DNA of 64,000 nt, taken from contig NZ_AZGE01000002.1 of the NCBI RefSeq assembly GCF_001434465.1, forward strand, positions 1-64,000, written 5' to 3'. The notes beneath the pieces were generated by a model. That model worked only from the letters and a program-made list of their open reading frames with translations. It was not told the origin of the DNA and made no database searches. Positions 43,748 to 50,843 of this stretch are shown here, piece after piece. Position numbers and translations under genes: made by a program. Each line of letters opens with the position of its first letter. Positions within the stretch are counted from its first letter, which is position 1. Origin of the DNA: Limosilactobacillus oris DSM 4864 (lineage in GTDB: Bacteria > Bacillota > Bacilli > Lactobacillales > Lactobacillaceae).

Positions 43748-44129
43748 TCTCACCGGGGACGTGGTTGAAGAATACTCGACTGATATTAGTAAATGGTCGG
43801 CTTACCCGTTAGGTGAGAAAGTGCGCATCACCACAATTACTGGAAAAGAATATGTCGGCTTTTGGAATACCTTCATAATGGATCATCAATTGCCAACAGA
43901 AATTAAAGTTGACTTGGATGAGGAAACGGGGGAACTTAGAAGTAATAAAGATATCGCGGATTATGTGCCCGTAAAGGAAATTGCCAAGGTAGAAGCCATT
44001 TTACACAGCAACCCACGGTGGGGGACACGGGCGACAAATGAATTTGTCTTTGCAAAGCCGGTAAAAATAGATCCTGAAATAAGCTCATTTTTTAAAAACT
44101 GGCCACAAAAAAGCACCCAGCCAAAATAG
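43728..44129 (+). CDS. Uncharacterised partner of the DUF3841 protein
   Basis: 133 residues, no family recognised. AGGGAGAAA precedes ATG. The last codons (KKSTQPK) are encoded by the recombinase terminator copy at 44105-44140, so the original C terminus was probably replaced or extended when the cassette joined that tail. Confidence 0.6.
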   Translation: MKFIQYNLTGDVVEEYSTDISKWSAYPLGEKVRITTITGKEYVGFWNTFIMDHQLPTEIKVDLDEETGELRSNKDIADYVPVKEIAKVEAILHSNPRWGTRATNEFVFAKPVKIDPEISSFFKNWPQKSTQPK

Positions 44130-44196
44130 CCGAGTGCATATCCCGAGTATTCAAATTCTAACTTTAATTATTTCAACATCTTTGAATTAGAACCCG
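44105..44196 (-). pseudogene. 3' end and terminator of a lost recombinase gene (tail copy 2)
   Basis: On the minus strand FKDVEIIKVRI then a stop corresponds to the C terminus FKDGEVIKVMM of the intact recombinase. The hairpin GCACTCGGC/GCTGGGTGC with six T follows, as after the intact gene. Everything upstream of the last dozen codons is gone. Confidence 0.7.
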
Positions 44197-44312
44197 TGGA
44201 ATAAAATAAGATAATTTTAGGTAGTGAGCACGGTCGTTATGATTCCGAAAAGTATCCCGATAATCAGAGTAAAAGTGCTAAACTGGTAGAAAAGGTTTGG
44301 GAGGCCCAATTT

Positions 44313-44864
44313 ATGCCCAAAGCATTATTAATTATTGACTACACCAATGACTTCGTTGCCGATGACGGTGCGCTGACCGTCGGCAAACCCGCGCAGCAGC
44401 TTGATTCTTACCTCACGGAACTGGCTGAGCATTTCTATAAAAATGGCGACTACATTATTTTTCCCACCGACGCTCATCATTTGCACGACCCTTTTCACCC
44501 GGAATCTAAGCTCTTTCCGCCACATAATATTATTGGAACGCCAGGACGTACTCTCTATGGTAAAGTTGGCGAATGGTTCCAGGACCATCAGGACAGCGAA
44601 CGGGTCTACCAGTTTGCTAAAAACCGCTACTCATCTTTTCAAAACACCAACCTGGATAACTACCTGTGCGAGCGCCATATTACCAATTTGTGGATTAGTG
44701 GTGTCTGCACCGACATCTGTGTCCTCCATACGGCCATTGGTGCCTACAATCTTGACTATCAACTGACGATTCCAAAGCGTGGCGTTGCTACTTTCACGCC
44801 ACACGGTGATGAATGGGCCTTTGACCACTTTAAGAACAGCCTCGGTGCTACCATTGTTGAATAG
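44313..44864 (+). CDS. Isochorismatase-family cysteine hydrolase
   Basis: 183 residues; Rossmann-like fold of nicotinamidase-type amidohydrolases. The triad is visible as Asp9 (IIDYTNDF), Lys103 (AKNRYSSF) and Cys136 (GVCTDICV). A metal-site aspartate-histidine set (TDAHHLHDPFH) is close to that of nicotinamidases, so nicotinamide is the likeliest substrate. It has a housekeeping-like composition and stands between decayed mobile segments, followed by its own terminator. Confidence 0.85.
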   Translation: MPKALLIIDYTNDFVADDGALTVGKPAQQLDSYLTELAEHFYKNGDYIIFPTDAHHLHDPFHPESKLFPPHNIIGTPGRTLYGKVGEWFQDHQDSERVYQFAKNRYSSFQNTNLDNYLCERHITNLWISGVCTDICVLHTAIGAYNLDYQLTIPKRGVATFTPHGDEWAFDHFKNSLGATIVE

Positions 44865-44904
44865 AAGTGAGAAATAGTAAAAGCATTCTAGCTCGAGATA
44901 TGAA

Positions 44905-44955
44905 AATCCGGCCATTGATTTTTGGAATTCCAGAAATCAATGGCCGGATTTGTCT
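44905..44955 (+). terminator. Terminator after the cysteine hydrolase
   Basis: AAATCCGGCCATTGATTT and its exact complement form an 18-bp stem around a 12-nt loop, then TGTCTTATATT. Confidence 0.8.
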
Positions 44956-44960
44956 TATAT

Positions 44961-44999
44961 TAATTAAAAATAATCCCTGGCCAAAATAGCTGAGTGCCG
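44961..44999 (-). repeat. Decayed recombinase terminator (tail copy 3)
   Basis: GCCAAAATAGCTGAGTGC matches the core of tail copies 1 and 2 (GCCAAAATAACTGAGTGC at 40633-40650), but the T-run side has changed. It marks another former cassette boundary. Confidence 0.55.
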
Positions 45000-45306
45000 G
45001 ATAGCTTAAATGTGTTTTGACAGTACCTTACATTGTAGGGAAATGCTGGAATATTCCTCGCAATAGTGTTCCGAGAATGGGAAGGATGAGGGTATAACGG
45101 TGCTTGAACGTAAAACAGCTATTAAAGTAGCACCATTTCTGGACTGCAATAGCATATATTGATTTAAATATTTCTCATAGTTAATTAAAATGGGCGAAAT
45201 AAAACTTCATAGAAATTAGTTAGGGGGAGGTATATCAGATTAGCAAACTAAATAGAAATTGAGGTATACTTGGAGCAAAAGCTTGATTTGCTGGTAATCT
45301 TTTAGT
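45000..45306 (+). promoter_or_regulatory. AT-rich leader region of CRISPR array 1
   Basis: No open reading frame of note. TATACT at 45265-45270 could be the -10 box of the array promoter. The last bases before the first repeat (ATCTTTTAGT) are also found directly before array 2. Confidence 0.5.
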
Positions 45307-45577
45307 GTATTCCCCATATACGTGGGGGTGATCCCTATTGAAGTCATGCGACGGCACGTTTGAGGAGGTATTCCCCATATACGTGGGGGTGATCCTAAAA
45401 AAGAATGGAGATGAAGAGTCTCCTCTTCGTATTCCCCATATACGTGGGGGTGATCCCAGGGGATGCTTAAAGGCACGACGCCACGGGTCGTATTCCCCAT
45501 ATACGTGGGGGTGATTTTTATGCGGTATTCCGTGCCCTATTTTTCTTCTGTATTCCTCATGTGAGTGTGGGCTTCCG
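45307..45577 (+). CRISPR. CRISPR array 1, type I-E
   Basis: 28-bp repeats of the form GTATTCCCCATATACGTGGG plus GGTGATCC begin at 45307, 45368, 45429 and 45490, with 33-bp spacers between them. The fourth repeat has lost its last bases (GATTT) and a fifth, strongly altered copy starts at 45550 after 32 bp. Decay at the right end and the leader on the left show transcription to the right. The repeat differs from array 2 by one base (CATATAC against CATGTAC). Confidence 0.95.
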
Positions 45578-45632
45578 TACTTGCCACTTTCTTTCCGGCA
45601 TTATGTCCTATTCTCAGTGTGTGTGTTATGCC

Positions 45633-45661
45633 AGGAAGCATTCCAACGGTGCTTCCTTTTT
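45633..45661 (+). terminator. Terminator between CRISPR array 1 and the mazF-like gene
   Basis: AGGAAGCA and TGCTTCCT form an 8-bp stem around TTCCAACGG, followed by TTTT. Confidence 0.7.
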
Positions 45662-45681
45662 AAGTGCGGAGGAAAATAATC

Positions 45682-46017
45682 ATGAGTAAGGAATATTATT
45701 GTCAAGGCGATGTGTTGTACTTTGATTTTGGTACCCTGGAGGGAAATGAAATCGGGGGTATTCGGCCAGCAGTAGTATTATCTACGAATACCTACAATAA
45801 GCACACACATTCATTAATTGTGCTGCCAGTTACTACTCGGGGCACTAATTTTAACTGTTATGTACCTTTGTACGGGTATAAGAATGTTCATGGACGAGTT
45901 AATACAGCACAGATCTACAGTTTTTCGACAGATCGAGCGAGGTCAATGGCAATTGATCATTTAACATTCGAGGACTTTCGACGTGTCCGTTTAAGAACAA
46001 TGGAGAATATTTTGTAA
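45682..46017 (+). CDS. MazF/PemK-type endoribonuclease toxin, no antitoxin gene seen
   Basis: 111 residues from ATG at 45682 behind GCGGAGGA. The fold is marked by GDVLYFDFGTLEGNEIGGIR, RPAVVLSTN and LIVLPVTTR. MazF toxins cut mRNA at short motifs and are normally made with an upstream MazE antitoxin. None is present here: the space upstream is a CRISPR array, degenerate repeats and a terminator only 20 bp before the start. Confidence 0.85.
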   Translation: MSKEYYCQGDVLYFDFGTLEGNEIGGIRPAVVLSTNTYNKHTHSLIVLPVTTRGTNFNCYVPLYGYKNVHGRVNTAQIYSFSTDRARSMAIDHLTFEDFRRVRLRTMENIL

Positions 46018-46111
46018 TAGGTTAGCGCATGAAGAAATTTACTTACTTTTCGTGCTCATGAAAAACTAATCCTATGTAAGAATTAATTATGGTAAACTTG
46101 TAACTGGTTTC

Positions 46112-46166
46112 ACAACGACGAAGCCAACCAACGCAATTTGCTACGCTGATTGGCCTCGTCGTTGTC
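46112..46166 (+). repeat. Long hairpin after the mazF-like gene
   Basis: CAACGACGAAGCCAA pairs with TTGGCCTCGTCGTTG with an inner CAACGCA arm. No T-run follows, so it is a structured leader or decayed terminator rather than a clean terminator. Confidence 0.5.
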
Positions 46167-46195
46167 GTATATGTATGTTTGGAGGATATTGTGCT

Positions 46196-46681
46196 ATGGA
46201 ACTTAATAGTTTGACCTTGATATTATTGGCAGCTGTAATTGTTTGTACTATTGCGACCTACTTGGTATATAAACAGCAAGGGAAAAGCAACTTTGTGTAT
46301 GGAGTTGCCATTGTAACCGCAATTGTTTTTGTATTATTTTGTGGGGTGGGCCTAACTACTCATCATAAGAACTCAAAATATATCAATGCCTATAATGATA
46401 TATGCAAACATGCTAAAGCGCTTAATGATATTGCAAATAATGGGTATAGTGCAGCTTCAAAAGAGGATAAAGACCATGGTGTGGGCCATCATTTTGATGC
46501 CATGAAGAAAGATCTTAGTGTAATGAAGGAAAATAATACAGGTAAGTATAACTTAATAAGTAAAGCAGAATCAAAACGAGATAAAGCAAGTGAACCATTT
46601 GAAGATGGAGAAATGCCAGTGTCATTTGGTTCATCAGCTGGATCATTGGATGATCCATCATTATTTAAAACAGTACAATGA
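46196..46681 (+). CDS. Uncharacterised membrane protein
   Basis: 161 residues. Two transmembrane segments (about 4-24 and 34-56) lead to a charged, soluble region. No family recognised. ATG at 46196 is nine bases after GGAGGA. AT-rich. Confidence 0.6.
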   Translation: MELNSLTLILLAAVIVCTIATYLVYKQQGKSNFVYGVAIVTAIVFVLFCGVGLTTHHKNSKYINAYNDICKHAKALNDIANNGYSAASKEDKDHGVGHHFDAMKKDLSVMKENNTGKYNLISKAESKRDKASEPFEDGEMPVSFGSSAGSLDDPSLFKTVQ

Positions 46682-46773
46682 ACCGTTTAGAGAGCTAGAA
46701 AATATTATTAACACAAAACAAACTGAGTAAAATGACAGTTTTATAAAGAAAATTTCGATGGTAAAATAAAAAA

Positions 46774-46800
46774 GTGCACTGGTGACCACCAATGCACAAG
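46774..46800 (-). terminator. Minus-strand terminator of a short transcript
   Basis: On the minus strand GTGCATTGGTG and CACCAGTGCAC type arms pair around GTC and are followed by TTTTTTATTTT. Confidence 0.7.
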
Positions 46801-46805
46801 CCTGA

Positions 46806-46931
46806 TTATAGGAGCTGATCCGATTGGAGAAGTTCTTCATTGCGCTTGGCTGGTGGTGTATGGCAGTACACCAGAATAGGAGCGCTTTTGCTAAACTTAT
46901 CAGCCCAATTGTTGAAGTAATATAACTTCAC
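46806..46931 (-). CDS. Possible 41-residue protein, leaderless
   Basis: GTG at 46931 opens MKLYYFNNWADKFSKSAPIL and the frame ends ELLQSDQLL. An extended -10 box (TGCTATGAT) on the minus strand at 46941-46949 would start transcription only a few bases before the GTG, and a terminator follows the stop. There is no ribosome site, so it would need leaderless initiation; alternatively the RNA itself is the product or this is a relic. Confidence 0.4.
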   Translation of the reverse strand: MKLYYFNNWADKFSKSAPILVYCHTPPAKRNEELLQSDQLL

Positions 46932-46968
46932 TGTGGCTATATCATAGCATGGTTTAGCGACTTGAGCG

Positions 46969-46999
46969 ACCGTTCAGCATTTATGCTGGACGGTTTTTC
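46969..46999 (+). terminator. Plus-strand hairpin terminator
   Basis: ACCGTTCAGCA and TGCTGGACGGT with a TTTA loop, then TTTTCT. Confidence 0.7.
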
Positions 47000-47012
47000 T
47001 GTTATTAGAGGC

Positions 47013-47046
47013 AAACGAGTAGTGAGCAATCATTACTCGTTTTTTC
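47013..47046 (+). terminator. Second plus-strand hairpin terminator
   Basis: AAACGAGTA and TACTCGTTT around a 9-nt loop, then TTTTT, only about 15 bp after the previous terminator. Confidence 0.7.
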
Positions 47047-47109
47047 GTAAAGAAAATTTAGTCGAAATTGTGATCATAAAAACCAAATCAGTGGAAAGAG
47101 GTAATCATC

Positions 47110-47352
47110 ATGTCAATTACGATGAAAGATGTTTTTATTACTTGGAATAACTCACTTACGTCCGCGAATACTATGAAGAAATATAACCTATCAGTAAAGC
47201 TATATTTCCAAATGGTTCTAGGAAAAGAGCCATATGATATTTCGGAATCAGATCTAAAGAATTTATCGTATGGCGATACGGTAAATAAGTTTGTTGCTCC
47301 ATTACGAAATAAAGGGGTAAAAGATTCAACGATAAAAAGTCATTTGATTTAA
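47110..47352 (+). pseudogene. N-terminal fragment of a tyrosine recombinase
   Basis: 80 residues (MSITMKDVFITWNNSLTSAN; TMKKYNLSVKLYFQMVLGK) resembling the core-binding SAM-like domain of phage-type integrases; it ends before any catalytic domain. AGAGGTAA precedes the ATG. The following ~180 bp are AT-rich without a continuing frame. Remnant of an integrated element. Confidence 0.5.
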
Positions 47353-47548
47353 TCTTGGCTTATTCGTGCCGAAATTTCTTTTGAAAATAATAATTGCTTT
47401 AAAATTTTAAATTCAAGGATAATTAATAGTGGTTTTATTAAAGAACTCACATAGTTTTTTCCTGGTCGTTACCTTGAGAGTAGTGAAACAAGGTAACTGA
47501 AATATTGTACTATTATGGCAATAAATTGCAGGTTGTAAGGATATAATA

Positions 47549-47576
47549 ATACTTCCATATGTGTGTGGGAGTGATT
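47549..47576 (+). repeat. Vestigial CRISPR-type repeat
   Basis: TACTTCCATATGTGTGTGGG followed by AGTGATTT keeps the outline of the type I-E repeat of this locus (CCATATACGTGGGGGTGATCC) with several changes and a 1-2 base insertion. It is isolated from both arrays. Confidence 0.45.
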
Positions 47577-47611
47577 TCATGTCCAGTGTCCAGACTCGGA
47601 AGTTCTAAAGG

Positions 47612-47830
47612 TATTTCCCTGAAGTAGCCTCAATTGATTTTTATAATAATTCTGGTAAACGATTAGCGCAAATTAATGTAGGTGGGAGACCACATAATCG
47701 ATGGGAAAAAGTACTTCTAAATACTCATATAGGTTATTTTCATGATGAAATTGGAGGCACCAGAAAAGTTAATTATTATGAGCGTGGCCTTGTCGCTAAA
47801 GTAAAGTGTATATGGAATGAGGACCAGTAG
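47612..47830 (+). pseudogene. C-terminal coding fragment of an unknown protein
   Basis: 73 codons without an in-frame start: FPEVASIDFYNNSGKRLAQI, then NVGGRPHNRWEKVLLNTHIG and so on to CIWNEDQ and a stop. A TAA directly precedes it. The composition looks like a real protein, but the family was not recognised. The 5' part has been lost. Confidence 0.4.
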
Positions 47831-47864
47831 TTTAACAGGGAGAACAAGGCTTCATACATTGATG

Positions 47865-47967
47865 TGAATTTCGGCTGAAAGAGGTCGAGACACGTATGGT
47901 AGTCGGAGGTGTTGGTTCAATTCCAACCGCCCTCACTCTGCATCTGCAATCAGCAGGTGCTTTTTTG
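47865..47967 (+). ncRNA. Structured RNA candidate with tRNA T-arm-like hairpin and terminator
   Basis: GTTGG-TTCAATT-CCAAC at 47911-47927 has the exact size and loop sequence of a tRNA T arm, extended by outer GAGG/CCTC pairing. A terminator hairpin (GCATCTGC/GCAGGTGC then TTTTTT) follows at 47940-47966. The D arm, anticodon arm and acceptor stem of a tRNA do not form, so it is either a tRNA relic or a small RNA that ends upstream of cas3. Confidence 0.35.
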
Positions 47968-48116
47968 TGCCTCAGATTATGTCATTTTCTATGTGAGTGT
48001 AGATGGTGATCCTGGCGTATCCTTATTGCAAGACATTATAATGACAATGTTCACATTGCATTCAACCCCTGTACTTGCTAAAATTGCAGTGAAACGTTTT
48101 CATGGGGGAATATAAA

Positions 48117-50843
48117 ATGGGTAAGCTGTCAAAACAAGCACTTTCATTGTGGGCAAAGAAGGAAAATCGGGAGGGCCAAGAACTATGGCTTCCATTAGTT
48201 GCACACTTGGTTGATACTAAAAATGTTATCAGCTGGTTGTACAGCCATTGGTTAAATGACAGCCAGCGTCAGCTTTTACAACAAGATTTAACAGCGTCTG
48301 AAATTGAACAACTGGTTAAATTTGTTGGCTATTTTCATGATATTGGTAAGGCCACTCCAGCTTTTCAAACGAAACCTTCTTATAATCGTGATTACGCTCT
48401 TGACGATGAACTGACAGAAAAGCTCTTGCAAAGTGGATTTGAAAAACTTGCTGAATATAATCCTTCTTCACGAAGTAAATCTCCTCATGCTCTAGCTGGA
48501 GAGACCATCTTAGAAAACGCCGGTTTGAACACATTTGTCGGTGCTATTATTGGCGCCCACCATGGTAAAACTGTTGGGGAATTTTTTGATTCCCAACGGC
48601 AATTTAATACATATACTAGTAATTATCTTCTATCTGATGGCAATGAAAACTTGCAAGCAGAATGGCAAAAAACTCAGCAGGAGTTAATCGACTATGGTCT
48701 GTCAGTGACTGGTTTTACCAGTTTAGAGGAAGTTCCACAAATCACGCAGCCCCAAGCAGTTTTACTAACGGGTCTGCTAATTATGGCTGACTGGATAGCC
48801 TCCAGCGAGTTCTTAGGTACTGATCAAAGCCAACCGATGTTTCCACTAATTAGTCTTGACCAAGGCTTCACTGATTTAGATATGGAACAGCGTTTTGAAC
48901 AGGCAATTACTACGTGGGATATTAGTGGTCATTGGACACCTCAAATAATTTCTAACGTTGATCAGCAATATGATAAGCGTTGGCATTTCAACCCACGACC
49001 GGTTCAACATTTGATGTCAGAAGTGATTGGTCAAATTGCCGATCCTGGAATTATTATTGTTGAAGCGCCGATGGGAATTGGTAAGACAGAGATTGCCCTA
49101 ACTGCTGCCGAACAACTTGCTTTCATGACAGGGGCATCTGGACTATTCATGGGCCTACCAACGCAGGCTACGAGTAATGCGATGTTTAGTCGGGTTGACA
49201 AATGGGTTGATAAGTTAGCAAAGGAAGAGAACGTTAGTCTGCCAATTCGCTTAATGCACGGGAAAGCCCAGTTTAACCGTGAAATGAAAAGTCTCCCCAA
49301 CGCTCAAAACATAGATAGTCCAAATTCGGTCGTGGTTAACAGTTGGTTTTCTGGTAAAAAATCAATGCTAGCAGATTTTTCGATTGGAACAATTGATCAC
49401 TTACTATTAATGAGTTTAAAGCAGAAACATCTTTTTCTTCGCCACCTGGGTCTTAGCGGCAAAATTGTGATCATTGATGAAATCCATGCCTACGACACGT
49501 ACATGTCCTCGTATTTAAAGCGGGCTTTACAGTGGTTAGGTACATACCATATTCCAGTAATTGCCCTATCTGCGACCCTACCGAAGGAAAAGCGAACTGA
49601 ATTAGTGAAGGCCTATTATCGGGGGAAATATGGTCATCAATTGGAACAAACGGATAATGCTTGGCGAGATAGCCAAGCTTATCCGCTATTGACTTACCTT
49701 GATGGAACGGAGGTAAAGCAATACAACCAGTTCCCTAAACCGACTAAATCCCAGGAAGTTAAAGTTGTTCGCTTGGATTGTGATGATCAACAGTTAGTAG
49801 CTAAGGTAGCTGATAGCATTAAGAATGGGGGTATCGCTGGAGTAATCGTCAATACCGTTAAACGAGCCCAGGAACTTTCCCGCTTATTACCAAAGGGGCT
49901 GCCACAAATTGTCTTGCATTCCGCCTTCTTAGCACCGGACCGAACTAGATTAGAAGAACGGCTTCAAGCCGCTATCGGCAAGGGAGCTGAGCGCCCAGAA
50001 AAGTTGGTTGTAATCGGGACCCAGGTGCTAGAGCAATCATTAGATATAGATTTTGACGTTTTGTTTACCGATATTGCACCGGTTGATTTGATTCTGCAAC
50101 GAATGGGAAGACTACACCGTCATGACATTCACCGACCAACCGGCCTAGCAACGCCAACTACCTATGTATTGGGGATTAATGCCTTTGGTGATTACGGCGA
50201 TGCAAATGAAGCAATTTACGAAAAGTATTGGTTGATGAAAACTGATCACTTTCTTCCTGAAACTGTCAAGTTGCCAGCCGATATTTCACCATTGGTGCAG
50301 GCGGTTTATGACCCTGTAACTGACAAGGAAGTTTCTGAGATCGAAGAGGCAAGTGCTCAGACGGAACAGGCTGAAAAGATAGCTAAAAGGAAAGCAAGAG
50401 TTTACCAGATTGCTGTCCCTAAAGAGCACGAGAATCTCTATGGCTGGCTGGATCGAGATCAACAAGGAATAGCAAATGATGATGCCGCAGCAGAAGCTGC
50501 TGTCCGTGATATTAAGGAGACGCTGGAGGTAGTAATGATTAAGCACACTCCGGTTGGCGATTTCTTAGTTGACGGAAGAAACTTGACCGATGTTGACGAA
50601 AGTGAAATTGCACAACAAGTAATCCGCCTGCCTAACCGGATAACTCCGGACATTGCGAAGGCAATTGATGAATTAGAGAAGCGGACGGATAAGTATTATC
50701 ATAACTGGCAAGACAGTCGATGGCTAAAGGGGATGCTTGCTTTACCGTTAGATGAACGTTTAAGCGCCGAACTGTTGGGCTGGCGGCTTAGTTATTCGCC
50801 TCAATTGGGCTTGCAGTATGAAAAGGACGAAGAAAATGAGTGA
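48117..50843 (+). CDS. cas3: CRISPR helicase-nuclease Cas3 (type I-E)
   Basis: 908 residues from ATG at 48117, seven bases after GGGGGA; an ATG 15 bases earlier overlaps that site. The N-terminal HD nuclease has His30 and His74-Asp75 (GYFHDIGKA) and GAHHGK near 154; the SF2 helicase has APMGIGKTE (about 325), IIDEIHAYD (about 462), ALSATLP and QRMGRLHRH. It is recruited by Cascade to degrade target DNA. All nuclease and helicase motifs are intact. It overlaps casA by 8 bp. Confidence 0.96.
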   Translation: MGKLSKQALSLWAKKENREGQELWLPLVAHLVDTKNVISWLYSHWLNDSQRQLLQQDLTASEIEQLVKFVGYFHDIGKATPAFQTKPSYNRDYALDDELTEKLLQSGFEKLAEYNPSSRSKSPHALAGETILENAGLNTFVGAIIGAHHGKTVGEFFDSQRQFNTYTSNYLLSDGNENLQAEWQKTQQELIDYGLSVTGFTSLEEVPQITQPQAVLLTGLLIMADWIASSEFLGTDQSQPMFPLISLDQGFTDLDMEQRFEQAITTWDISGHWTPQIISNVDQQYDKRWHFNPRPVQHLMSEVIGQIADPGIIIVEAPMGIGKTEIALTAAEQLAFMTGASGLFMGLPTQATSNAMFSRVDKWVDKLAKEENVSLPIRLMHGKAQFNREMKSLPNAQNIDSPNSVVVNSWFSGKKSMLADFSIGTIDHLLLMSLKQKHLFLRHLGLSGKIVIIDEIHAYDTYMSSYLKRALQWLGTYHIPVIALSATLPKEKRTELVKAYYRGKYGHQLEQTDNAWRDSQAYPLLTYLDGTEVKQYNQFPKPTKSQEVKVVRLDCDDQQLVAKVADSIKNGGIAGVIVNTVKRAQELSRLLPKGLPQIVLHSAFLAPDRTRLEERLQAAIGKGAERPEKLVVIGTQVLEQSLDIDFDVLFTDIAPVDLILQRMGRLHRHDIHRPTGLATPTTYVLGINAFGDYGDANEAIYEKYWLMKTDHFLPETVKLPADISPLVQAVYDPVTDKEVSEIEEASAQTEQAEKIAKRKARVYQIAVPKEHENLYGWLDRDQQGIANDDAAAEAAVRDIKETLEVVMIKHTPVGDFLVDGRNLTDVDESEIAQQVIRLPNRITPDIAKAIDELEKRTDKYYHNWQDSRWLKGMLALPLDERLSAELLGWRLSYSPQLGLQYEKDEENE

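Larger units (their letters stand above)
46682..47109. other. Gene-poor stretch with small transcripts
   Basis: 428 bp holding a minus-strand 41-codon frame with promoter and terminator, and two plus-strand hairpin terminators, listed separately. Nothing else was recognised. Confidence 0.5.
47353..48116 (+). other. Decayed region upstream of cas3
   Basis: 764 bp without an intact gene. It contains a hairpin at 47468-47497 (GTTACCTTG/CAAGGTAAC), one vestigial CRISPR repeat, a coding fragment, and a structured RNA candidate with terminator, each listed separately. No clear cas3 promoter was identified. Confidence 0.5.

Noticed and set aside
45240-45500. 86-residue minus-strand frame across CRISPR array 1
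   Set aside because: It is a by-product of the 61-bp repeat period, giving the repeated peptide HPHVYGEY; not a gene.
45608-45632. Sixth repeat of array 1
   Set aside because: Similarity to the already degenerate fifth repeat is weak and the spacing is 58 rather than 61 bp; mentioned only in the toxin finding.
47611-47630. Second vestigial CRISPR repeat starting GTATTTCCC, 34 bp after the stranded repeat
   Set aside because: Only the first nine bases match, and the stretch reads as coding sequence of the fragment at 47612-47830; probably chance.
47865-47936. Complete tRNA gene
   Set aside because: Only the T arm fits; the acceptor, D and anticodon stems do not pair.
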